IMG/VR virus record: IMGVR_UViG_3300039309_000013
Location: 1 to 35,845 of that record
Origin: a virus
Length of the DNA: 35,845 nt
Strand: one strand, 5' to 3'
Each line of letters begins with the position of its first letter. Position 1 is the first letter of the stretch. The notes beneath the pieces are model-generated. The model saw only the letters and a list, made by a program, of their open reading frames with translations, was not told the origin of the DNA and did not search any database. A program made the position numbers and the translations under genes. Shown one piece after another: positions 30,160 through 35,845 of this stretch.

Positions 30160-30417
30160 TTAGTTTTCTCCCTTATTCTGAGGAACGAAATAATACCCGT
30201 TCTCCCGCAACTCGAAAAGCGCATCGACCGCATCCGTCACGCCCTGATAAATCTCAGACCCCTTAGTCAACACAGAATGGTCCATCGCCGATTCCTCAGT
30301 CTCCCCCAAACCGATCCACACTTCTCCGTGCCGGATTCGCACATACACTATTTCCCCGCTATCCAGCTTCCCGTAATGCTGCGGCCACGAACCCCAGAAC
30401 TTGCGGAATATAATCAT
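30160..30417 (-). CDS. Unknown phage protein, 85 aa
   Basis: MIIFRKFWGSWPQHYGKLDS then VYVRIRHGEVWIGLGETEES and a helix (GVTDAVDALFELRENGYYFV). Beta-rich first half. AGGAG precedes the ATG at 30417. The last codons (NKGEN, GGGAGAA) form the binding site of the next gene. Confidence 0.6.
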   Translation of the reverse strand: MIIFRKFWGSWPQHYGKLDSGEIVYVRIRHGEVWIGLGETEESAMDHSVLTKGSEIYQGVTDAVDALFELRENGYYFVPQNKGEN

Positions 30418-30420
30418 CCC

Positions 30421-30594
30421 TTATTCTCCTAAACACGCCTTGCAATATCGCCGATCACAATACGCCTGAGCGCCGTCCCGCGCAGTGTGAATATGGGGAC
30501 CAGCGAATTCCTTATTTTTCGGGTAGGATATTTGCGCCAGCATACCCCGTTCCGCCTCCTCCATACACCGCTCAAGGAATATTAAATCGGCCAT
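30421..30594 (-). CDS. Cys-containing small phage protein, 57 aa
   Basis: MADLIFLERCMEEAERGMLA, ending GAQAYCDRRYCKACLGE. Three clustered Cys near the end may bind a metal together with His 35/37. The ATG overlaps the upstream stop as TAATG; AGGAG at its end starts the next gene. Function unknown. Confidence 0.6.
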   Translation of the reverse strand: MADLIFLERCMEEAERGMLAQISYPKNKEFAGPHIHTARDGAQAYCDRRYCKACLGE

Positions 30595-30908
30595 TATTTC
30601 GCCGCCTTCTTCTTTTTTTTGTATAGATTCCAGTTTGTGTAAATCGGAAGGTGCTGGCTCCTAGCATCCCTAAAATCTGGATGAACCATAAGAGGCATTC
30701 CTAGATAAACCACATTCACCCAAACTTTGCCGCCTATTTCTGTGAATGTATCGACAACGAGAGGATAGCCTTTCTTTGGGTATCCGTACTTATCGTCTCC
30801 TGTGTGTTCGATCAAATCCCCTTGGCGTAGACCGATCTTTTTTCCTAACCTCATTTGCTCTAGACGCCACTTGAGAATCAATTCCTCATCTTTGGTTATT
30901 TCAGCCAT
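30594..30908 (-). CDS. Unknown phage protein, 104 aa
   Basis: I start at the ATG at 30908 (MAEITKDEELILKWRLEQMR; GGGGGACGA before it); the longer frame lies over the Tat-leader gene. The middle (YGYPKKGYPLVVDTFTEIGG, VWVNVVYLGMPLMVHPDF) is beta-rich, like a small SH3-type barrel. Ends NLYKKKKKAAK. No family recognised. Confidence 0.6.
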   Translation of the reverse strand: MAEITKDEELILKWRLEQMRLGKKIGLRQGDLIEHTGDDKYGYPKKGYPLVVDTFTEIGGKVWVNVVYLGMPLMVHPDFRDARSQHLPIYTNWNLYKKKKKAAK

Positions 30909-31251
30909 TCGTCCCCCACGCTCCAACCGTCTCCCTGTAATCGAAACTCCCATCCCGCATCTGGCGGTAAATATCCACCACGTCCATATCGGGATAAATA
31001 AATGTGTGCGCCAATTTCGCAATATTCGGAGTCGCATCCGAAACGTGGCCCGTCACGATATTCCTGTACGTGTACCGATAATCCCAAATTCCCATCGGCT
31101 CAGGAGGCAAATAAAATAATGCCTCCCCCGGTGAAATAACCCCGCCCGCAAATCTCCATCCACCCAAAGGCGGCAGGACGTAAATCTTCCGCGCAGCCTC
31201 AGCCGCCAATGCGCCGCCCAATAATCCGAAAAATCCGCGCCGTGAAATCAT
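30901..31251 (-). CDS. Second protein with twin-arginine (Tat-type) leader, 116 aa
   Basis: The N-terminus ISRRGFFGLLGGALAAEAAR has the Tat pattern (RRGFF, weakly hydrophobic stretch, AEA cleavage-like site). The mature part is Gly/Pro/Tyr-rich (YVLPPLGGWRFAGGVISPGE, IWDYRYTYRNIVTGHV). AAAGGTGGAAA precedes the ATG and the upstream stop overlaps it (ATGA). Not obviously related to 11300-11731 beyond the leader. A signal or membrane anchor is likely; function unknown. Confidence 0.65.
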   Translation of the reverse strand: MISRRGFFGLLGGALAAEAARKIYVLPPLGGWRFAGGVISPGEALFYLPPEPMGIWDYRYTYRNIVTGHVSDATPNIAKLAHTFIYPDMDVVDIYRQMRDGSFDYRETVGAWGTNG

Positions 31252-31424
31252 TTTCCACCTTTATCGCACTCATCCGCCCTTAATCTGGAAATAATTACCA
31301 AAGCATCTAAATATCCCCGCATTGGCTCCCATATCCAAAATCCGCCCACACAGCAACCCTGCAACTGCGCAAACAAATACGTCTGAATATGGAACAGTTT
31401 TCGAGACGAACTATTGCTTGGCAT
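31248..31424 (-). CDS. Unknown phage protein, 58 aa
   Basis: MPSNSSSRKLFHIQTYLFAQ then QGCCVGGFWIWEPMRGYLDA and LVIISRLRADECDKGGK. Partly hydrophobic but not a clear membrane span. The ATG directly follows the stop of the HNH-like gene, with GGGGGA from its last codons; its own stop overlaps the next ATG. Confidence 0.55.
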   Translation of the reverse strand: MPSNSSSRKLFHIQTYLFAQLQGCCVGGFWIWEPMRGYLDALVIISRLRADECDKGGK

Positions 31425-31943
31425 TTACTTATCCCCCTCCGCCCTCTCAGCCGCTATCCGCTGCCCCTTCAGAACCACGTAAAACCCCTCCGCGCCGAGT
31501 AGCATGTACTCATTCATCGAAACGCCTGCCCGCTCAGCTTCACCTTGTATTAAGTAGAATTGTTCAGCATCCCTAAATCGCAGGTTAAATTGAGGGCGCA
31601 AGCTGGCTTTTGTATCAATCAACGTATTTCCATGAGCATGTCGCCCTTTATGGCATGGCTCGCACAGCCACTCAACCTCAAGCGGATTACCGTAATTTTC
31701 ATGGTGCGCTTGCACACGATCTATACCACCGCATTTTTCGCAAACCGTTTGCCGCACCAAAATGCCTTCTTTTACTGCCCTGCCAACCGCCGCGTGGGCC
31801 TTTTTTGCCTCAGCTAAACTAACGCGCATTTGATCCCAACGCGGACTTTTGCAGTTCGGGCAATTTTTCGGACGCCCCTCAACTCGGCTTTCCCAATCGT
31901 ATTCGCAACGCACACAATGGTTCATATTCCTCATCATATTCAT
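31425..31943 (-). CDS. HNH-like / ribbon-helix-helix protein at the head of the leftward operon
   Basis: Three parts are visible: an N-terminal zinc ribbon (HCVRCEYDWESRVEGRPKNC then PNCKSPRWD), a central HNH-like zinc module (CEKCGGIDRVQAHHENYGNP then WLCEPCHKGRH), and a C-terminal ribbon-helix-helix-like segment (FNLRFRDAEQFYLIQGEAER then AGVSMNEYMLL). Such multi-domain proteins are frequent in phages and probably bind or cut DNA. The first ATG (31943) lies inside the promoter spacer, so the true start on the promoter's own transcript is more likely the ATG at 31925 (MNHCVRCEYDW). First gene of the leftward programme; autoregulation is possible. Confidence 0.72.
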   Translation of the reverse strand: MNMMRNMNHCVRCEYDWESRVEGRPKNCPNCKSPRWDQMRVSLAEAKKAHAAVGRAVKEGILVRQTVCEKCGGIDRVQAHHENYGNPLEVEWLCEPCHKGRHAHGNTLIDTKASLRPQFNLRFRDAEQFYLIQGEAERAGVSMNEYMLLGAEGFYVVLKGQRIAAERAEGDK

Positions 31944-31962
31944 AATCGCTTTCCGTTGTCAA
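31933..31962 (-). promoter_or_regulatory. Strong leftward sigma70-like promoter
   Basis: On the minus strand TTGACA (31962-31957), an 18-base spacer, TATGAT (31938-31933). Seven bases later comes an ATG (31925), so transcription would start at or next to that codon, giving a leaderless or near-leaderless mRNA. The region upstream (31970-32050) has repeated runs of five to seven A, a candidate UP element. Confidence 0.7.
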
Positions 31963-32345
31963 CCCCTAAACCAAATTTATTTTTCTACGCCTTTTTTCCT
32001 GCGCTCCCCTTTTTTCCCCTCCTAAATTTTTCTATTTTTTTATTTCATTTTCCTGCGCCTCACCCCTCCCCTTGCTCAATTAAATGGCGCTGAGGCGTTG
32101 ATGCCTTCGCCGCACCGCGTCAACCCGGACAACTCCGCGCTACCATGGGCAACTATAAAGCTATTATGGACTGCTACCCTGCCCGGTTTACTCCCCTTGC
32201 ATACCTTTTCTTTAGAATAAGCGGAATATGCCTATTATCAGGCATTTATCGGCCATTCTTGCGCGTCTAGCGGTCCCCGTGCGCTCGCCAGTGTACGCCG
32301 ATAACCGTTTACCTGCGCCTTGATTCTTTGATAGCGCTTGAGAGA
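31963..32345. other. Non-coding control region, left part
   Basis: No credible gene. 31970-32060 is strongly strand-asymmetric: the plus strand is pyrimidine-rich with T-runs (31980, 31992, 32010, 32027, 32035), so the leftward strand is purine-rich. There is a short hairpin ATGCCT/AGGCAT at 32228-32245. AGCGGTCCCCG occurs at 32269 and again at 32512. Probably promoter/operator DNA and perhaps an origin. Confidence 0.5.
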
Positions 32346-32510
32346 ATGGCGAGTGAGCTAGAAGGCGTCACTTATCCTGAACTAATGCGAGCGTGCAAGT
32401 GTGTACAAACGTCAAGGCGAGTGAGAATGATTATTGACTGTGCCGATGGTTTGCCAGAGCAAGCGGGGAATAATCGTCTGTTGTGCCGTGCGAGTCCAGC
32501 GGTCAAGTGA
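32346..32510 (+). CDS. Possible small rightward gene, 54 aa
   Basis: MASELEGVTYPELMRACKCV then QTSRRVRMIIDCADGLPEQA. The ATG is preceded by GAGAGA and, ten bases earlier, by TTTGATAGCG, an element that also lies before the other rightward genes at 35117 and 35642. No stronger evidence; the frame could be chance. Confidence 0.3.
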   Translation: MASELEGVTYPELMRACKCVQTSRRVRMIIDCADGLPEQAGNNRLLCRASPAVK

Positions 32511-32528
32511 GAGCGGTCCCCGCTACGC

Positions 32529-32545
32529 GCAGGGGTATCCCCTGC
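32529..32545. repeat. Perfect GC hairpin GCAGGGG-TAT-CCCCTGC
   Basis: A 7-bp perfect stem with a 3-base loop. The GGGGTATCCCC core resembles GGGGGATACtCCCCC at 32997-33011 and GGGGGGATACC at 32867. No T-run follows. Confidence 0.6.
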
Positions 32546-32620
32546 CCCGCTCCGCTCCGAGTAGAGATGTACTCTCTGTGAGAGTCTGTCTTATCCTTGC
32601 GCGATTAGGTATTAGCAGAG

Positions 32621-32807
32621 TAGTCAACATAGAAAAAGCGAAGATTACCATATAGTTAACAGGTAAACAAGCTAAACCGTTTAATTAAAGGGAATCTATC
32701 GTTTACTGTTGACTAGAGATTAACATTCCGTGATTCCATGCAAATATCGTGCAAGTCGCTGTATTTATTGCCTTTACATGGTGGTTTTCAAGTGTCAATG
32801 TTAACTA
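32621..32807. repeat. Four copies of a 10-bp element MTGTTRACTA
   Basis: Minus-strand copies at 32621-32630 (ATGTTGACTA) and 32653-32662 (CTGTTAACTA); plus-strand copies at 32706-32715 (CTGTTGACTA) and 32798-32807 (ATGTTAACTA). The two inner copies are also both preceded by GTTTAC. They are arranged back to back, pointing outward from about 32684. Likely binding sites for a phage regulator or replication initiator. Confidence 0.65.
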
Positions 32808-32994
32808 GAAAGTAATGAGGCGCGCTGCGATTCTTTGCCGTCAAGGTGCGATTGATTTGAAAATATGGGGGGATACCATAGGGAAACGTCTATCGGCGCA
32901 ACCTAGAGGATATTCGCTTTTTAATCCCCCGATTATCTAAGTGGTAAACATTCTCTCTATTCTTGTTGGCTTAATAGTAACGAGTCCCTGCCAT

Positions 32995-33013
32995 GCGGGG
33001 GATACTCCCCCGC
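32995..33013. repeat. Perfect GC hairpin GCGGGGG-ATACT-CCCCCGC
   Basis: A 7-bp perfect stem, 5-base loop, similar in sequence to the hairpin at 32529. Could be a weak terminator for rightward read-through or a protein-binding palindrome. Confidence 0.55.
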
Positions 33014-33163
33014 TGTACTCCACTATCTATATTGATAAGCTGCTCTCAGTGTCTCTTGATTCCTTGCGCGTCAAGGTATCCGCAAGTGTACGATTTGCCG
33101 GTAACGTCTTTCCCATTATGGGAATACGATCTAAAATAATCCAATCTTTTATTGTTTTTCCTC

Positions 33164-33188
33164 TTGACAAGCGTTTTAGTACTATGAA
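33164..33188 (+). promoter_or_regulatory. Weak candidate rightward promoter
   Basis: TTGACA at 33164-33169 with TATGAA at 33183-33188; the spacing is only 13 bases, too short for a normal sigma70 promoter. It is the only consensus -35 upstream of the DUF932 gene, so the true promoter may be of another kind. Confidence 0.25.
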
Positions 33189-33302
33189 AGAGTCGATACA
33201 GCATTAAACGTTCCACCGCGTAGACGGTCCTCTACAGCAGCCGGATTCAATGAATCACCCTATACGGGCAAGATTCCAGTAATCCAGAATGGTAGGATTC
33301 CA

Positions 33303-34436
33303 ATGGCTCATATGATTGAAAACAACATGCTCGCTTACGTTGGCGCGAAACCCTGGCACGGATTAGGGTTTGAAGTTCCCATCGGCGCAACCGGGCAGCA
33401 AATGCTTGAAATTGCCGGACTGAATTGGTTAGTCCAGCGCAGACATATTGCCATGCGTCCGGGCAATGGCGATAAAACCATTATGCTTACAGCGGAACTG
33501 GAAGATTACAGGGCCATTGTCCGGGCCGATACAGACCAAGTGTTCCAAGTCGCATCTGACAGATACCATCCGGTACAAAACGCCGAGATTATCGACTTCT
33601 TCCGCGAATACTGTGAAGCCGGTCACGCGGCCATTGAAACCGTTGGCGGGCTGCGCAATGGGGCAGTCGTTTGGGCATTGGCGAAGTTGAACGGTGGAAG
33701 CACGGCCACACTTGCCGGAGTGGATGAACTGAGAGGATATATGCTCCTTGCGACTTCCCATGACGGCAGTCTCTTGACCATCGGCAAACCCACACAAACC
33801 CGCGTAGTCTGCTGGAATACGCTTTCCGCTTCACTCGGATTGCACGGCGGAAAGCTGGGAAAGATTGCGGATAAGGAATTCCGTATGCGCCACACTCGGA
33901 AGTTTGGCCCGTCCGAGCGTGAAAACGCGCAGCGTACTATGGGCATGGCCATAGAGCAAGTTCAGGCAACCAATGAACTTGCGGCCAAACTGTCAACCGT
34001 CAAGATTGACGGCAAAGGGCGGACTGAATTCGTTAACCGTTTGCTGGGGACCAATGCCGGAGCTACGGTTGAAACTACTATCAAAGTCGCTGAAGTCGAT
34101 CATAGCGCAATGGGAAAGTCTATCCTTGACTCGATTATCCTCAATACGCGGATTGCCAGTGTTCAGGCAAAGTCTACTCCTGCCGACACTGAGGAATTCA
34201 ACCGTGTTGGCAAGGCTATCATTGACGCGATAGTTTCCTCCCCCGGTGCGAACCTTTCCACGGCAAAGGACACACTTTGGGGTGCCGTCAACGGCGTTAC
34301 CTATTACGCCGATCATGCGGCCAAAACGCGCAGCGATGGGAACCGTATGTTTTCCTCATGGTTTGGCCCGAACGAAACACTCAAGCGGGATGCTGTGACC
34401 ATTGCCGCATCTATGGCCGGTATCAGCGCGAACTAG
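33303..34436 (+). CDS. DUF932 (TIGR03299-type phage/plasmid) protein
   Basis: 377 residues. The N-terminal signature WHGLGFEVPIGATGQQMLEI and the core (YHPVQNAEIIDFFREYCEAG, LLATSHDGSLLTIGKPTQTR, VVCWNTL) are characteristic of the DUF932 / TIGR03299 family found on phages and plasmids. The middle and C-terminus (HTRKFGPSERENAQRTMGMA, NGVTYYADHAAKTRSDGNRM) complete the expected length. The biochemical role of the family is not settled. The ATG at 33303 follows GGTAGGATTCC. First large gene of the rightward module. Confidence 0.88.
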   Translation: MAHMIENNMLAYVGAKPWHGLGFEVPIGATGQQMLEIAGLNWLVQRRHIAMRPGNGDKTIMLTAELEDYRAIVRADTDQVFQVASDRYHPVQNAEIIDFFREYCEAGHAAIETVGGLRNGAVVWALAKLNGGSTATLAGVDELRGYMLLATSHDGSLLTIGKPTQTRVVCWNTLSASLGLHGGKLGKIADKEFRMRHTRKFGPSERENAQRTMGMAIEQVQATNELAAKLSTVKIDGKGRTEFVNRLLGTNAGATVETTIKVAEVDHSAMGKSILDSIILNTRIASVQAKSTPADTEEFNRVGKAIIDAIVSSPGANLSTAKDTLWGAVNGVTYYADHAAKTRSDGNRMFSSWFGPNETLKRDAVTIAASMAGISAN

Positions 34437-34441
34437 GGTAC

Positions 34442-34470
34442 AGCGGGGACTGTCTAGCACGGTCCCCGCT
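34442..34470 (+). terminator. Perfect hairpin after the DUF932 gene
   Basis: AGCGGGGAC and GTCCCCGCT (9-bp perfect arms, 11-base loop), starting six bases after the DUF932 stop. No T-run follows (ATTCC), so it is either a weak terminator or a 3'-end stabiliser. The GGTCCCCG half recurs in the control region at 32271 and 32514. Confidence 0.5.
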
Positions 34471-34546
34471 ATTCCATCCAAGGATTCTCTATTCCTTGCC
34501 GATGATGGCCTATAGGCCGAAATGGAATCCAATACCGGGAGATTGT

Positions 34547-35065
34547 ATGTACATTGACGGCAAAGTGTTTCCGCTGAAAACCGTTCGCGGTCGTAATACC
34601 GGAAAATTCGTAGGCCGGTATCGTGACGTTTCCACTCTCGAATTCCCTAGCAAGGAATCCGCTTCAGAGGCATTATCCTTGCTAGTCGCTACGCGCTGTG
34701 ACTATCGGAGTACAGCAGTCAATATCGTTTCCGTTCGCTGTCACGTAGGAGTGTTTTCCTATGGCTTGGATGGCTCTGTAGACTCTCGCCATGTATGGCC
34801 TAACGGCCATGTATCCCTTATGTCTGGCGATAAGGATATGAGGGAAGCGGAGGATTCTTTCCGGTATCACGTTGCGCAGCATACATGGGATGGCACACTC
34901 TCAGAGCCGGATGTAATCCCAGCGGATAAGCAGCGTCAATTCCGTTCATGGGCGGAATTCCAGCTAAGGTATCGCTACGCTACGCGCACACTTGGATTGT
35001 CGGACACTCAAGCGCATTCCTATGCCTGCGACACTGGGAACACGTACCAGAGTGTAGCGGCCTAG
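34547..35065 (+). CDS. Unknown rightward phage protein, 172 aa
   Basis: I start at the ATG at 34547 (MYIDGKVFPLKTVRGRNTGK) because GGGAG lies five bases before; an ATG pair at 34502/34505 in the same frame would add 14-15 residues. The protein has a beta-rich first half (GKFVGRYRDVSTLEFPSKES, VNIVSVRCHVGVFSYGLDGS) and a helical C-terminus. A 12-base palindrome (GGCCTATAGGCC, 34507-34518) sits just before. No family recognised. Confidence 0.65.
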   Translation: MYIDGKVFPLKTVRGRNTGKFVGRYRDVSTLEFPSKESASEALSLLVATRCDYRSTAVNIVSVRCHVGVFSYGLDGSVDSRHVWPNGHVSLMSGDKDMREAEDSFRYHVAQHTWDGTLSEPDVIPADKQRQFRSWAEFQLRYRYATRTLGLSDTQAHSYACDTGNTYQSVAA

Positions 35066-35116
35066 CCGTTTGATAGCGGCCTAACTTTAGTACAGGAATT
35101 CCAGAAAGGGGATTCT

Positions 35117-35566
35117 ATGCCATACCTTTGCACCTATGACAATCGGAGAATAGGCGAGCATGACTGCGGCCATTACCATCATGGCGACCAAACGCTAGTA
35201 CGACCGTGCTGCGTGGAAGATTGCAAACACTGGGCGGAAACGTGTTTACGCGTGGCCATGACGGACGCGCATCCATCCTATCGGCTCTACATTGCCGCAT
35301 GGAACGAACTAACGGACGCTGAGATGGCGCTAGTACCAGATGTGCGATACATGGGCGCAGATCGCGGCCTAGTCGCCTTGACGGAAGAGCAAAGGGAAAC
35401 GAATAGGGCGCGTCAACGTGTACGGGATGAGATCGCGGCACGGGGATACGTCACGGTGGAGTGGAACGATTACGACATGCCTGTCCGTGCCGAACTTCCA
35501 GACGGGACCGTGGAAACCTGGGAGTATGACGAGCAAGGGCGCGAATGTGTCTTTACGCGAGAATAG
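35117..35566 (+). CDS. Unknown rightward phage protein, 149 aa
   Basis: MPYLCTYDNRRIGEHDCGHY then HHGDQTLVRPCCVEDCKHWA shows a Cys/His-rich N-terminus that may bind zinc. The rest is acidic and helical (LTEEQRETNRARQRVRDEIA) with a C-terminal beta part (RAELPDGTVETWEYDEQGRE). AAAGGGG precedes the ATG. No family recognised. Confidence 0.65.
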   Translation: MPYLCTYDNRRIGEHDCGHYHHGDQTLVRPCCVEDCKHWAETCLRVAMTDAHPSYRLYIAAWNELTDAEMALVPDVRYMGADRGLVALTEEQRETNRARQRVRDEIAARGYVTVEWNDYDMPVRAELPDGTVETWEYDEQGRECVFTRE

Positions 35567-35641
35567 TACCAATTTGATAGCGACCTAAATTGATAGGCGC
35601 TCAACTTTAACGCACCATAACCGTTTTAAGGGAGAGGACAC

Positions 35642-35818
35642 ATGAGAATCAAGATCACGATTGACACAGACGAAGTGCTTATTGAGTCATGGCAAGATGT
35701 GGCAGAATCAATCACCCGCAATGTCTCCTATCAGGAACCTTTTTGCCCTGAATCCGAGGGCCGATTGTACGACGGCAACGGAGATCGTTGCGGACGCTGG
35801 GCTATCACAGAGGATTGA
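35642..35818 (+). CDS. Small acidic rightward phage protein, 58 aa
   Basis: MRIKITIDTDEVLIESWQDV then AESITRNVSYQEPFCPESEG, ending GRWAITED. AAGGGAGAGGAC precedes the ATG at 35642. The stop codon lies inside another copy of the intergenic element. Function unknown. Confidence 0.65.
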   Translation: MRIKITIDTDEVLIESWQDVAESITRNVSYQEPFCPESEGRLYDGNGDRCGRWAITED

Positions 35819-35845
35819 TAGCGGCACAAAATAATCCTAGCGCGT

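Larger units (their letters stand above)
32511..33302. other. Non-coding divergent control region, right part
   Basis: About 790 bases without a convincing gene. It holds four copies of a 10-bp element (32621-32807), an AT-rich stretch (32640-32720) and two GC hairpins (32529-32545, 32995-33013). It also has a third GGGGGGATACC at 32867, a duplicated GTCAAGGT context (32840 and 33070) and a TTGACA at 33164. The mix suggests operators and possibly the replication origin. Confidence 0.5.
35069..35823 (+). repeat. Intergenic TTTGATAGCG elements of the rightward module
   Basis: Copies at 35069-35078, 35573-35582 and (ATTGATAGCG) 35814-35823, each right after a gene and, for the first two, before the next one; another copy is at 32327. 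A related TTGATAGGCG is at 35590. Downstream of two copies the similarity continues through AACTTTA. Possibly promoter (TTGATA as a -35-like box) or regulator sites. Confidence 0.55.

Noticed and set aside
32941-33207. A rightward 88-codon open frame with a signal-peptide-like start (MVNILSILVGLIVTSPCHAG)
   Set aside because: It has only a GTG start, no binding site, runs through the GC hairpin at 32995-33013, and has no domain; more likely chance in non-coding control DNA.
34277-34546. The upstream part of the open frame of the 34547-35065 gene
   Set aside because: It lies over the end of the DUF932 gene and the following hairpin; the ATG at 34547 has a proper binding site. At most the codons from 34502 might be used.
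1-35845. tRNA genes, CRISPR arrays, insertion sequences, integrase and attachment sites
   Set aside because: None could be recognised by eye; no regularly spaced repeats of CRISPR type, no terminal inverted repeats with a transposase, and no cloverleaf-like sequence was noticed. A dedicated search was not possible.

Overview
The window is a segment of a tailed double-stranded DNA bacteriophage (Caudoviricetes). The evidence is a contiguous leftward morphogenesis block with a large terminase subunit, portal, scaffold-like protein, HK97-type major capsid protein and a gp4-like head-tail adaptor. It is joined to a long run of very small, tightly overlapped, mostly unknown genes, the usual layout of phage accessory and early regions. 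The portal/adaptor type suggests a podovirus-like (P22-like) head-tail junction, but no tail genes are in view. I see no integrase, DNA polymerase, primase, endolysin, tRNA or CRISPR. The host cannot be named from this sequence.

Layout, left to right. (1) 1-13009: leftward head genes. From upstream to downstream they run: small accessory genes (including a Tat-leader protein at 11300-11731), portal (8034-10214), a rightward HNH endonuclease intruder (6799-7760), small basic and Pro-rich genes, scaffold (5031-6023), capsid (3707-4984), beta-rich proteins, a cluster of four Lys/Arg/His-rich mini-proteins (1408-2241), the adaptor (165-1397) and one partial gene at the left edge. (2) 13023-19347: terminase large subunit, probable small subunit and neighbours, a coiled-coil plus Ig-like protein, and other unknowns. 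(3) 19347-31943: about 40 leftward accessory genes, most with stop/start overlaps. Recognisable ones are an XRE regulator, a DUF1643 protein, an AAA+ ATPase, a Lar-like protein, many zinc-ribbon mini-proteins, a second Tat-leader protein, and at the promoter-proximal end an HNH-like/ribbon-helix-helix protein. (4) 31944-33302: a mostly non-coding divergent control region with a strong leftward promoter, four copies of a 10-bp element and GC-rich hairpins. (5) 33303-35845: a rightward module with a DUF932 protein and three small unknown genes, separated by real intergenic spaces that carry a TTTGATAGCG repeat.

The genes appear to be read as two divergent programmes from the control region. The leftward programme starts at a TTGACA-18-TATGAT promoter and is probably re-primed by internal promoters at the XRE gene, before the terminase block, and before the scaffold/capsid genes. 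Translation in the leftward block is strongly coupled, and the last codons of many genes supply the ribosome binding site of the next. Two places show likely recoding or disruption: the large terminase has a conserved N-terminal part with no standard start codon, and the HNH gene is split by a frameshift at a T6 run. All functional calls are from reading motifs by eye; no database search was run.
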